15,701 nucleotides of DNA, taken from contig JAUMSA010000200.1 of the NCBI GenBank assembly GCA_031293105.1, positions 1 through 15,701 on the forward strand, given 5' to 3'. Positions 6,602 through 12,367 of this stretch are shown piece after piece; positions within the stretch are counted from its first letter, which is position 1, and each line of letters begins with the position of its first letter. A model generated the notes under the pieces. That model had not been told where the DNA came from, made no database searches, and saw only the letters and a program-made list of their open reading frames with translations. Position numbers and translations under genes: made by a program. The DNA is from Butyricicoccus sp. (GTDB lineage: Bacteria; Bacillota; Clostridia; Oscillospirales; Butyricicoccaceae).

Positions 6602-6821
6602 GCAACACCCCCAGGGCGATGAGCAGCTCGGTGTCGATCTCGTCCTCGCCTTCGCGCAGGATGAACCAGATGACCGCCAGCAGAACAAGGGTATCGGCAT
6701 CCAACTTGAAGCTGCCCATGCGCTGGGTCAGGCCATCGAGAAAGCCAGAGGCCGGCGCGGTATCTTGCAGGGGCGGTTCGGGTTCGCGCCCCTGCGCTTC
6801 GGTCAAATAGCGGTTATACAT
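6585..6821 (-). CDS. Small protein of unknown function with hydrophobic C-terminus
   Basis: A 78-aa protein I do not recognise as a named family. It starts M-Y-N-R-Y-L-T-E, has a Pro/Glu-rich middle, and ends with two short hydrophobic runs (about residues 42-54 and 65-78) separated by an acidic stretch (R-E-G-E-D-E-I-D-T-E). The pattern resembles small Clostridia proteins with an acidic/leucine-rich tail, some of them linked to sporulation, but this is recall and unproven. ATG at 6821 is chosen: it overlaps the stop of the preceding gene by 8 bases and has GGGGG 5-6 bases ahead. An ATG at 6839 would add six residues. Third gene of a three-gene set; its stop lies inside the convergent rsmA (17-base tail overlap). 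Confidence 0.72.
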   Translation of the reverse strand: MYNRYLTEAQGREPEPPLQDTAPASGFLDGLTQRMGSFKLDADTLVLLAVIWFILREGEDEIDTELLIALGVLLILGM

Positions 6822-7212
6822 GGGTTCCCCCGTTTCCATCGGTCTTGCCGCCCAGCTGCTTCATGGCGCTGCGCGCCATGCGCGCCATGCTCACTAGGCG
6901 CAGGCCATGGTCAATCTGGGCGCTGATGTCCTGTGTCACAAAGGGCTTGACGGCGTTTAACAAGTTGCGTTTTTCCGGACTGACGGCCTGTTGGCCGCTT
7001 TGGGCGATGGCGGCAATGACCGGCATCGCCTTTTGCATCAGTTCGGCCGACGGGTCGTAGCTGTCCGCGCGAGGGGACGCGCCCCCCGCCTGTCCGGCGG
7101 GCGGGGCGGCGTTGTCCCCGCCGCCCCCAAGAAGTGAACTGGCCATAGAAATGGCGCTTTGCAGCTTTTCCGGGTCATTTAACAGATCGGAAAGCAGATC
7201 GTTTTGTTCCAT
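6814..7212 (-). CDS. Small protein of unknown function, low-complexity centre
   Basis: A 132-aa predicted cytoplasmic protein with no signal peptide or clear membrane segment. The N-terminal part is acidic and helical (L-L-S-D-L-L-N-D-P-E-K-L) and leads to S-S-L-L-G-G-G-G, then a Gly/Ala/Pro-rich low-complexity stretch (about residues 30-48). The C-terminal half is again helical (A-M-P-V-I-A-A-I-A-Q, then N-L-L-N-A-V-K-P-F-V, then an Arg/Met/Ala-rich helix). No family named with confidence. AAAGGGGG lies 7-8 bases before the ATG and touches the stop of the previous gene, 13 bases away. It overlaps the next gene by 8 bases, so the three small genes should be translated from one mRNA. Confidence 0.75.
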   Translation of the reverse strand: MEQNDLLSDLLNDPEKLQSAISMASSLLGGGGDNAAPPAGQAGGASPRADSYDPSAELMQKAMPVIAAIAQSGQQAVSPEKRNLLNAVKPFVTQDISAQIDHGLRLVSMARMARSAMKQLGGKTDGNGGTHV

Positions 7213-7225
7213 CGGGCATCCCCCT

Positions 7226-7504
7226 TTATTTTCCCAAGAGCTTTTGCAGCTGTGCGGCCAAAGCCGCCCCTTCCGGGGTTTTTAAGATTTCCCCCACCGC
7301 TTCGCGCGCCGCGCGCGCATCGCCCGCCTGCGCGGCCTTGGCCGCCCGCTCGATGCGTTCGGCGGTCGCGCGGTCGACCTGTTTGGCCATGCGCTGCCCT
7401 TCGGCCGACCGCATGGCGCTTTGCAGCCGGTTCATCGCCCCCTGGGTCTTGGGGTCGTTTGCGTTCATTTGCAGCTTGCGTATGAGTTCATTGGCGTCAA
7501 ACAT
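7226..7504 (-). CDS. Small Ala/Arg-rich helical protein of unknown function
   Basis: A 92-aa basic, almost wholly helical protein. It opens M-F-D-A-N-E-L-I-R-K-L and continues with N-D-P-K-T-Q-G-A-M-N-R-L, A-E-G-Q-R-M-A, then long Ala/Arg-rich helices and T-P-E-G-A-A-L-A-A-Q-L near the end. Two copies of an S/T-x-E-G-x-x-x-A motif (S-A-E-G-Q-R-M-A, T-P-E-G-A-A-L-A) suggest a repeated unit. It shares the N-D-P-(E/K)-K/T feature with the next gene's product, but family is not recognised. ATG 7504 is chosen because GGGAGG stands 9 bases ahead; an upstream reading from 7561 adds 19 residues without a site. First gene of the small-gene set and probably its promoter-proximal member. Confidence 0.74.
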   Translation of the reverse strand: MFDANELIRKLQMNANDPKTQGAMNRLQSAMRSAEGQRMAKQVDRATAERIERAAKAAQAGDARAAREAVGEILKTPEGAALAAQLQKLLGK

Positions 7505-7536
7505 ACGTTTTGTCCTCCCAATACTTTCTTTGTTCT

Positions 7537-7565
7537 TAGCATATGCGCACGCCTGGCCCAACGTG
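7537..7565 (-). promoter_or_regulatory. Sporulation sigma-K/E-like promoter before the small-gene set
   Basis: On the minus strand CATATGCTA (7545-7537) fits CATA-NNN-TA, the -10 of sigma-K-type promoters, and an AC pair lies 17 bases upstream (7564-7563) where the short -35 belongs. The start of transcription would be about 25 bases before the first small gene. No comparable sigma-A promoter is seen. The motif is short and could arise by chance. Confidence 0.4.
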
Positions 7566-7617
7566 ACTGCGGCCGCCCGCCTTTGCCAAAGAACTTTGCA
7601 AATTTTTTCCGCGCCGC

Positions 7618-7646
7618 TTTACAAGGCCTTCCTTTTCGTGTATAGT
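7618..7646 (+). promoter_or_regulatory. Sigma-A promoter of the phosphoesterase-coaX pair
   Basis: TTTACA (7618-7623) and TATAGT (7641-7646) are spaced by 17 bases, each five of six to consensus. Transcription would start near 7653, about 24 bases before the phosphoesterase ATG. The same promoter probably serves coaX, which follows at once. Confidence 0.72.
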
Positions 7647-7676
7647 GGACGTGTTATGGAAGAAAGGGGCGTGCTT

Positions 7677-8216
7677 ATGAAAATCCTGGTGTTTTCCGAC
7701 TCCCATGGCCGCACCCTGGATATGTACGGCTTAATCGAAAGCGAACAGCCGGATGCCATCATCCATTTGGGCGATCATTATGAGGACGCGTGCGACCTGC
7801 GCCGCAGCTATCCCAATCTGGTCATCTACGCGGTGCGGGGCAACAACGACTTTGACCCAGATGCGCCGCTGTTTTCGGTGATTGCGCCCGCCGGGGTACG
7901 CATGTACCTGACCCACGGCCACCGCGAACGCGCGGTATGGTCGCAGTCGGGCAATGTTGGGTCGCGTGCCGCCGAGGAAGGCTGCACGGTGGCGCTGTAC
8001 GGCCACACCCACATGCGCCACGACCAGACCGAAGGCGGGGTGCGGGTAATGAATCCGGGCAGCATCAGCCTACCGCGCGACGGCCAGGCCAGCTGCCTGC
8101 GGCTCGAAGTGCAGGACGGCAAGCTGCTCGAAGCCTGTTTCCTGGACACGGACGGCGCGCCGCTCGGGCCGGAGACGTCCAAGCCCAAACAACACAAAAG
8201 ATTCAGGTGGTTTTAA
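7677..8216 (+). CDS. YfcE/MJ0936-family metallophosphoesterase
   Basis: A 179-aa calcineurin-like phosphoesterase of the short YfcE/MJ0936 type. The metal-binding residues are all seen: D8 and H10 in F-S-D-S-H, D33 in H-L-G-D, N56 in R-G-N-N-D, H80 in L-T-H-G-H, and H110 and H112 in Y-G-H-T-H. N-P-G-S at 126-129 is also typical. Members hydrolyse phosphodiesters or small phosphate esters in vitro with Mn or Ni; the natural substrate is usually unknown. The start at 7677 is chosen because AAAGGGG lies 7-8 bases ahead; an ATG at 7656 would contain that site inside the coding part. coaX follows after 3 bases, so the two are one operon. Family firm, substrate not known. Confidence 0.93.
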   Translation: MKILVFSDSHGRTLDMYGLIESEQPDAIIHLGDHYEDACDLRRSYPNLVIYAVRGNNDFDPDAPLFSVIAPAGVRMYLTHGHRERAVWSQSGNVGSRAAEEGCTVALYGHTHMRHDQTEGGVRVMNPGSISLPRDGQASCLRLEVQDGKLLEACFLDTDGAPLGPETSKPKQHKRFRWF

Positions 8217-8219
8217 CCT

Positions 8220-9047
8220 ATGCTATTAACAATTGATGTCGGCAATACCAATATGGTATTCGGCCTGTTTGAAAAAAAGAACCTGGTGGGCACCTTCCGT
8301 ATGTCGACCAATGCCACGGCCACGTCGGACGAGATCGGTCTGAAAATCTTGCAGTATTATCATTTCCGCGATCTGGACCCCGTCAAGACCAGCGCGGTCA
8401 TCATCGCGTCGGTCGTGCCGCCGGCCATGTATTCGCTCATCAATGCCATCCGCAAATATCTGCGGCTGCGCCCGCTCGTGGTGGGCAAAGATGTCGACCC
8501 CGGCATGGTCAATTTGTACAACAACCCGCGCGAAGTCGGTGTCGACCGCCTGGTCAACGGCGTATCGGCCGTGGCCCGCTACGGCAAGCCGCTTATCATC
8601 GTGGACATCGGTACCGCCATCACCTTTGACGCCATCGACCAGGATGGCGCCTATCTGGGCGGCGCGATCTTCCCGGGCATCAAGGTCGCCATGGAAGCGC
8701 TGTTTATGAAAGCATCCAAGCTGCCGCGGGTGGACATTGCCGCCACCGAGTGCGCCATCGGCCGCACGACCGTGCAAAGCATGCAGTCGGGCGCCGTGCG
8801 CGGCTATGTCGGCGCGTTGACTGGCATCATCGAGGACATGAAGCAGGAGCTCGAGGGTGACGTGCGCGTCATCGCCACCGGCGGCATGGGCCGCATGATG
8901 GCCGAACACTGTCCGCTCATCGACGAGGTTGACCCCAATCTGACGCTCGACGGCCTGCGCATGATCTATGAGCAAAACCGTGCGCTGTTCGGGGAAAAAT
9001 GCGTCTGCCATGAGGACTCCATCATCGAGGCCACCGAAGAATCGTAA
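8220..9047 (+). CDS. coaX: Type III pantothenate kinase
   Basis: A 275-aa CoaX, near the usual 255-275 aa. It phosphorylates pantothenate, the first step of coenzyme A synthesis, in the cytoplasm. Visible: D-V-G-N-T-N at 6-11 (phosphate-binding loop of the ASKHA fold), P-R-E-V-G-V-D-R-L at 103-111, D-I-G-T-A-I-T-F-D at 129-137 with catalytic-site Asp129, G-G-A-I-F-P-G at 147-153, and G-R-T-T-V-Q-S-M-Q-S-G in the dimer region, then A-T-G-G near residue 222. Type III kinases are usually dimers, need a monovalent cation and are not inhibited by CoA. AGGTGG lies about 10 bases ahead. It sits 3 bases after the phosphoesterase and is closed by a terminator 7 bases on. Confidence 0.96.
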   Translation: MLLTIDVGNTNMVFGLFEKKNLVGTFRMSTNATATSDEIGLKILQYYHFRDLDPVKTSAVIIASVVPPAMYSLINAIRKYLRLRPLVVGKDVDPGMVNLYNNPREVGVDRLVNGVSAVARYGKPLIIVDIGTAITFDAIDQDGAYLGGAIFPGIKVAMEALFMKASKLPRVDIAATECAIGRTTVQSMQSGAVRGYVGALTGIIEDMKQELEGDVRVIATGGMGRMMAEHCPLIDEVDPNLTLDGLRMIYEQNRALFGEKCVCHEDSIIEATEES

Positions 9048-9053
9048 CATTGC

Positions 9054-9080
9054 ACCGTCCGGTTTTCCGGGCGGTTTTTT
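9054..9080 (+). terminator. Rho-independent terminator after coaX
   Basis: A 9-bp stem (ACCGTCCGG at 9054-9062 with CCGGGCGGT at 9067-9075, one G-T wobble) has a TTTT loop and is followed by an unbroken T run to 9080. Confidence 0.92.
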
Positions 9081-9103
9081 GTATGCGGCCCGCTTCCCTT
9101 GGG

Positions 9104-9109
9104 TATACT
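9104..9109 (+). promoter_or_regulatory. Possible -10 box for the 51-aa gene
   Basis: TATACT stands 20 bases before the ATG of the small gene, right after the coaX terminator. No convincing -35 box is present, so the promoter would be weak or need another factor. The gene needs some promoter here, as it is fenced by terminators on both sides. Confidence 0.4.
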
Positions 9110-9128
9110 CTGCTTGAGGTGAAGCCAC

Positions 9129-9284
9129 ATGACCGATTATTATCACATGAACAACGCCATGGGCGCGTACTTCCGCACCCTGCCCAAGAATGTGCAGGAG
9201 AACATCCTGCAAAGTGGTGTGGTATTCCGCACCGAAACCGACATGCGCCGCGCGGTCGAACACTTCCGCGGCTCAATGTATTGA
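9129..9284 (+). CDS. Small acidic/helical protein, 51 aa, function unknown
   Basis: A short gene easily missed by length cut-offs. It codes for 51 residues starting M-T-D-Y-Y-H-M-N-N-A-M-G and continuing with Y-F-R-T-L-P-K-N-V-Q-E-N-I-L-Q-S-G, F-R-T-E-T-D-M-R-R-A-V-E-H-F. GAGGTG lies 6-7 bases before the ATG. The pattern L-P-x-x-V-Q-E-x-I-x-Q-S-G followed by a T-E-x-x-M/L-R helix resembles short Clostridia proteins of unknown role, from recall only. It is bounded by the coaX terminator upstream and its own strong terminator four bases past the stop, so it is a one-gene unit. No membrane segment. That both a ribosome binding site and a dedicated terminator fit it exactly is the main support. 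Confidence 0.78.
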   Translation: MTDYYHMNNAMGAYFRTLPKNVQENILQSGVVFRTETDMRRAVEHFRGSMY

Positions 9285-9287
9285 CTG

Positions 9288-9328
9288 CCGCCCGCGTCCC
9301 CTCCCCCGGACGCGGGCGGTTTGCTTTT
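9288..9328 (+). terminator. Rho-independent terminator of the 51-aa gene
   Basis: A perfect 12-bp GC-rich stem (9288-9299 with 9308-9319) with an 8-base C-rich loop is followed by TTTGCTTTT. It sits between the small gene and the van promoter and would shield vanR from read-through. Confidence 0.9.
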
Positions 9329-9344
9329 CTCCCCGCTTCCCCTA

Positions 9345-9353
9345 TGCTATAAT
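9345..9353 (+). promoter_or_regulatory. Extended -10 promoter of vanRS
   Basis: TG, one base, TATAAT (9345-9353) is a perfect extended -10, with no good -35. The start of transcription would be near 9360, about 22 bases before the GGGGAGG site of vanR. Confidence 0.72.
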
Positions 9354-9396
9354 AGGTTCGATGCAACATGAAATACCAAATGGGGAGGAATGACAT

Positions 9397-10092
9397 TTGC
9401 AAGAAAGCATCCTTCTGGTGGACGACGAGGCGGCCTTCGCCGACCTGGTGGAAGTCTACCTGAAAAACGACGGCTTTGCCGTCCACAAATTCTACAATGG
9501 CACGGACGCGCTGGCGTGTGCGGCGAACACGCACATCGATCTGGCCATTCTGGACGTGATGCTGCCCGATATGGACGGCTTCACGCTCTTGCAGCGCATC
9601 CGGGAAAAGCATCTGTATCCCATCCTGATGCTGACTGCCAAGGTCGAGGACAGCGACAAAATCCTGGGGCTGACGCTGGGCGCGGACGACTACATCGTCA
9701 AGCCCTTCAACCCGCTCGAACTGATGGCGCGTGTCAAGACCCAGCTGCGGCGCTACACCCGCTACAACCTGGGCGAGCGCGCGGCCGAAGAAGCCACCGA
9801 GCACGATTTTAGCGGCCTGACCATCTGCAAAACCACCCACAAGTGCACGCTCTACGGCGAAGAACTGAACCTCACCCCCCTGGAATTTGCCATCCTGTGG
9901 TATCTGTGCGACCACCGGGGCGAGGTGGTGCCGAGTGAAACGCTGTTTGAGGCCGCGTGGGGCGAAAAGTACCTAAACAGCAACAACACGGTCATGACCC
10001 ACATCGCGCGGCTGCGCGAAAAGATGCACGAGCCCAGCCGCAAGCCCAAATTCATCAAGACCGTCTGGGGGGTGGGTTACAACATTGAATAG
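9397..10092 (+). CDS. vanR: VanR-type response regulator (OmpR family)
   Basis: A 231-aa two-domain regulator. The receiver domain (1-120) has the acidic pair D9/D10 (L-L-V-D-D-E), phosphoacceptor Asp53 in L-A-I-L-D-V-M-L-P-D-M-D-G, Thr80 and Lys102 in V-K-P-F-N-P-L-E-L. The C-terminal winged helix (about 130-231) shows N-L-T-P-L-E-F-A-I-L-W-Y-L, V-V-P-S-E-T-L-F and T-V-W-G-V-G-Y-N-I. It is named VanR because vanS, vanG, vanXY and vanT follow directly; close relatives control other systems. Phosphorylated VanR should switch on its own promoter and/or the vanG unit. The start is a TTG with GGGGAGG 7-8 bases ahead; no ATG is available that keeps the D-D motif. It overlaps vanS by 8 bases. Confidence 0.9.
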   Translation: MQESILLVDDEAAFADLVEVYLKNDGFAVHKFYNGTDALACAANTHIDLAILDVMLPDMDGFTLLQRIREKHLYPILMLTAKVEDSDKILGLTLGADDYIVKPFNPLELMARVKTQLRRYTRYNLGERAAEEATEHDFSGLTICKTTHKCTLYGEELNLTPLEFAILWYLCDHRGEVVPSETLFEAAWGEKYLNSNNTVMTHIARLREKMHEPSRKPKFIKTVWGVGYNIE

Positions 10093-11194
10093 AGAGCAAT
10101 CCAAGCGGCGCTACCGCAGCCAGCTTTCCCACCAGCTTCTCATGCAGTACCTGCTGGCGCTGGCCGGGCTGGTCATCGGCTATGCCGGGCTAGTGATGGC
10201 GGGCTGGTCGTTTCTGGCCCAGTTCACCTGGTATGGCGACGAACTGATCTACCGCATGCTGGAACCGTTCCGCCAAAACCTGATCTTTTGGAGCGCGCTG
10301 ATCGTGGGTGCAGGCGCGCTGGCCATCACCTATCATTTCATTGCCAAGCCGCTGCGCTATCTGGACGAGCTGGTCGGTGCCGCCGGCCGGCTGGCCCGGC
10401 CGGACGATACGCCCATCGAGCTGCCACCCGCCATGCGCAATGTGGAGGACGAACTTAACCTCGTGCGGCAGCAGGCACTGCGTGCCGCAGCCCAGGCCCG
10501 CGAGGCCGAGCAGCGCAAAAACGACCTGATCGTCTATCTAGCGCACGACCTCAAGACCCCGCTGACCAGCGTGATCGGCTATCTGTCGCTGCTGCGCGAC
10601 GAGCCGCAGATCTCGCCCGAGCTGCGTTCCAAGTACACCGGCATCGCGCTGGACAAGGCCGAGCGGCTGGAAGACCTCATCAACGAATTTTTCGACATCA
10701 CCCGCTTTAACCTGTCCCAGCTGACGCTGGAGACCTGCCCGGTCGACTTAACGCGCATGCTCGAACAGGTGGCCAGCGAATTTGAGCCCATGTTCGCCGA
10801 AAAAGAGCTGCGCTACACCCTGGACCTACCCGACTCACTGCCCTATGACTGCGACCCGGACAAGCTTGCGCGGGTGTTCGACAACCTGCTGCGCAACGCC
10901 TACCATTACAGCTTTCCGGGCAGCACCATCCAGATTTCCGCTCAGACCACAGCGAATTCCATTGTGCTGCGGTTCACCAACCCAGGCAAGACCATCCCAC
11001 CCGACAAACTCGGACGTCTATTTGAGCAGTTTTTCCGTCTGGATTCGTCGCGTGGCACGCGCACGGGCGGCGCTGGGCTGGGGCTCGCCATTGCCAAGGA
11101 GATCGTCGAACTGCACGGTGGCACCATCCGGGCCGAAAGCCGGGACAATACGGTTTCTTTTGTGGTGATGCTGCCGGCCGAAAGAAAATCGTAA
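10085..11194 (+). CDS. vanS: VanS-type sensor histidine kinase
   Basis: A 369-aa membrane kinase. Two membrane segments (about residues 21-44 and 66-86) enclose a short outside loop of some 20 residues, so any ligand pocket is small or within the membrane. A HAMP-like linker and a coiled helix lead to the H-box Y-L-A-H-D-L-K-T-P-L with phospho-acceptor His154. The N-box is D-N-L-L-R-N-A at 266-272, the F-box region F-E-Q-F-F-R at 313-318, and the G-box G-G-A-G-L-G-L-A-I-A-K at 328-338. It should phosphorylate VanR when cell-wall synthesis is blocked and dephosphorylate it otherwise. The TTG start lies within the vanR end (8-base overlap) with a weak GGGTGG site; a later ATG (Met20) would shave the first helix. 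The short sensor loop matches VanS of D-Ala-D-Ser type clusters. Confidence 0.9.
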   Translation: MNREQSKRRYRSQLSHQLLMQYLLALAGLVIGYAGLVMAGWSFLAQFTWYGDELIYRMLEPFRQNLIFWSALIVGAGALAITYHFIAKPLRYLDELVGAAGRLARPDDTPIELPPAMRNVEDELNLVRQQALRAAAQAREAEQRKNDLIVYLAHDLKTPLTSVIGYLSLLRDEPQISPELRSKYTGIALDKAERLEDLINEFFDITRFNLSQLTLETCPVDLTRMLEQVASEFEPMFAEKELRYTLDLPDSLPYDCDPDKLARVFDNLLRNAYHYSFPGSTIQISAQTTANSIVLRFTNPGKTIPPDKLGRLFEQFFRLDSSRGTRTGGAGLGLAIAKEIVELHGGTIRAESRDNTVSFVVMLPAERKS

Positions 11195-11234
11195 GGTTTT
11201 TGCATCAAAACCACAAGGAATCCTTGGGAAAACC
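11195..11234 (+). repeat. Repeats and palindrome just after vanS
   Basis: Three small features crowd here: GGTTTT (11195-11200) faces AAAACC (11207-11212); AAAACC recurs at 11229-11234, 22 bases (two helical turns) later; and between them is the palindrome CAAGGA-A-TCCTTG (11214-11226). Such spacing suits a dimeric regulator like VanR at the head of the vanG unit. No binding data; this is a pattern only. Confidence 0.35.
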
Positions 11235-11246
11235 GAAAAAAAGGAA

Positions 11247-11289
11247 GCGTCTTGTTTTGATATCCTAAAGATGTCAAAAAACAAGGCGC
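11247..11289 (+). other. Long hairpin between vanS and vanG
   Basis: Bases 11247-11258 (GCGTCTTGTTTT) pair with 11278-11289 (AAAACAAGGCGC) over 12 pairs with one G-T wobble. Inside, 11259-11264 (GATATC) pair with 11270-11275 (GATGTC), giving a 6-bp upper stem and a CTAAA loop, with an AA bulge between. It ends 12 bases before the vanG ribosome binding site. On the plus strand only TTT follows, a poor terminator; on the minus strand the stem is followed by TTCCTTTTTTT. It may act as an attenuator, an mRNA barrier or an operator. Confidence 0.6.
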
Positions 11290-11317
11290 TTTGTGCTGCC
11301 AAGGAGGTTTTCCCATT

Positions 11318-12367
11318 ATGAAAAAGATGACCCTGGCCGTCCTGTTCGGCGGCTGCTCGAGCGAATACAGCGTATCTTTAGAATCGGCCCACGCGGTGCT
11401 CACCCACCTAGACCCTGCGCGCTTTGCCGTCCTCCCAGTCGGCATCACGCGGGAAGGCGCCTGGCGGCTATACCGCGGCCTGCTCGCGCGCATCGCGGAC
11501 GGCACCTGGTGTGAGGACACGGCAAACAGCGTCCCCTGCACCTTTTCGCCCGATCGTGGCAGCCATACCCTTTTGACCCTAGGCACACACCCCGAAAGCT
11601 TGCATGTGGACGCCGCCTTCCCGGTGCTGCACGGCAAAAACGGCGAGGACGGCACGGTTCAGGGGCTTTTGGAACTGGCCGGCATCCCGCTCATCGGCTG
11701 CGGCACGGCGGCCAGTGCGTTGTGCATGGACAAGGACCGCGCGCACAAACTGGCCGCCCTGGCCGGCGTGCGCGTGCCCCAAAGCGCGGTCTTTGCCCGC
11801 GGCGCTGCGTTTTCTGCCATCGCGCAGGCGGCCAAAACGCTTGGGTATCCGGTGTTTGTCAAGCCGGTGCGTGCCGGGTCGTCGTTCGGGGTGGGCCGGG
11901 TGACCCAGCCGGGCGATCTGCGCGCGGCGGTGGATGCCGCCTTTGCCCACGATGAGGAAATCCTGCTCGAGGAAGCCATCCCGGGCTTTGAGGTCGGGTG
12001 CGCGGTGCTCGGCAACGACACCTTGCAGACCGGCCGGGTGGATGAAATCGAGCTTGCGGGCGGATTCTTTGACTATACCGAAAAATACAACCTGATTTCC
12101 TCGCGCATCCACTGCCCGGCCCGCATCGCCCCGGCGCAGGAGGACGCCATCCGGCAGGCGGCCTGCACGGTCTACTGGGCGCTCGGCTGCCGGGTGTGCG
12201 CGCGGGTGGACTTTTTCCTGACCCCAGCGGGCGAGATCGTCTTTAACGAGGTCAACACCATTCCGGGCTTTACCGCCCACAGCCGTTATCCGGGCATGAT
12301 GCGCGCCGCGGGGCTGGACTTCCCCGCCCTGCTGACCCGCCTGGTCGAACTGGGGGTGGGCGCATGA
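11318..12367 (+). CDS. vanG: D-alanine--D-serine ligase, VanG type
   Basis: A 349-aa ATP-grasp ligase, the VanG length. It joins D-Ala to D-Ser, giving cell-wall precursors with lowered vancomycin affinity. Motifs: L-F-G-G-C-S-S-E-Y-S-V-S at 9-20 (Glu16 binds the first D-Ala), H-G-K-N-G-E-D-G-T at 105-113, V-F-V-K-P-V-R-A-G-S-S at 179-189 (Lys182 ATP binding) and F-N-E-V-N-T-I-P-G at 309-317 (metal and second-site binding). The omega loop reads F-F-D-Y-T-E-K-Y-N-L at 250-259; E-K-Y with a D-Y before it is typical of VanG/VanC-like D-Ser ligases and unlike the VanA/B D-lactate type. AAGGAGG lies 10 bases before the ATG. It ends with an ATGA overlap with vanXY. A housekeeping Ddl is the alternative, but the neighbours argue against that. 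Confidence 0.93.
   Translation: MKKMTLAVLFGGCSSEYSVSLESAHAVLTHLDPARFAVLPVGITREGAWRLYRGLLARIADGTWCEDTANSVPCTFSPDRGSHTLLTLGTHPESLHVDAAFPVLHGKNGEDGTVQGLLELAGIPLIGCGTAASALCMDKDRAHKLAALAGVRVPQSAVFARGAAFSAIAQAAKTLGYPVFVKPVRAGSSFGVGRVTQPGDLRAAVDAAFAHDEEILLEEAIPGFEVGCAVLGNDTLQTGRVDEIELAGGFFDYTEKYNLISSRIHCPARIAPAQEDAIRQAACTVYWALGCRVCARVDFFLTPAGEIVFNEVNTIPGFTAHSRYPGMMRAAGLDFPALLTRLVELGVGA

Noticed and set aside
7338..8216. Long plus-strand frame that includes the phosphoesterase
   Set aside because: Its first part is the shadow of the minus-strand 92-aa gene; the promoter at 7618-7646 and the ribosome binding site set the start at 7677.
8226..9263. Long minus-strand open frame (345 codons) opposite coaX
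   Set aside because: Translation is His/Asp/Gly-rich shadow sequence of coaX and crosses two terminators and the 51-aa gene.
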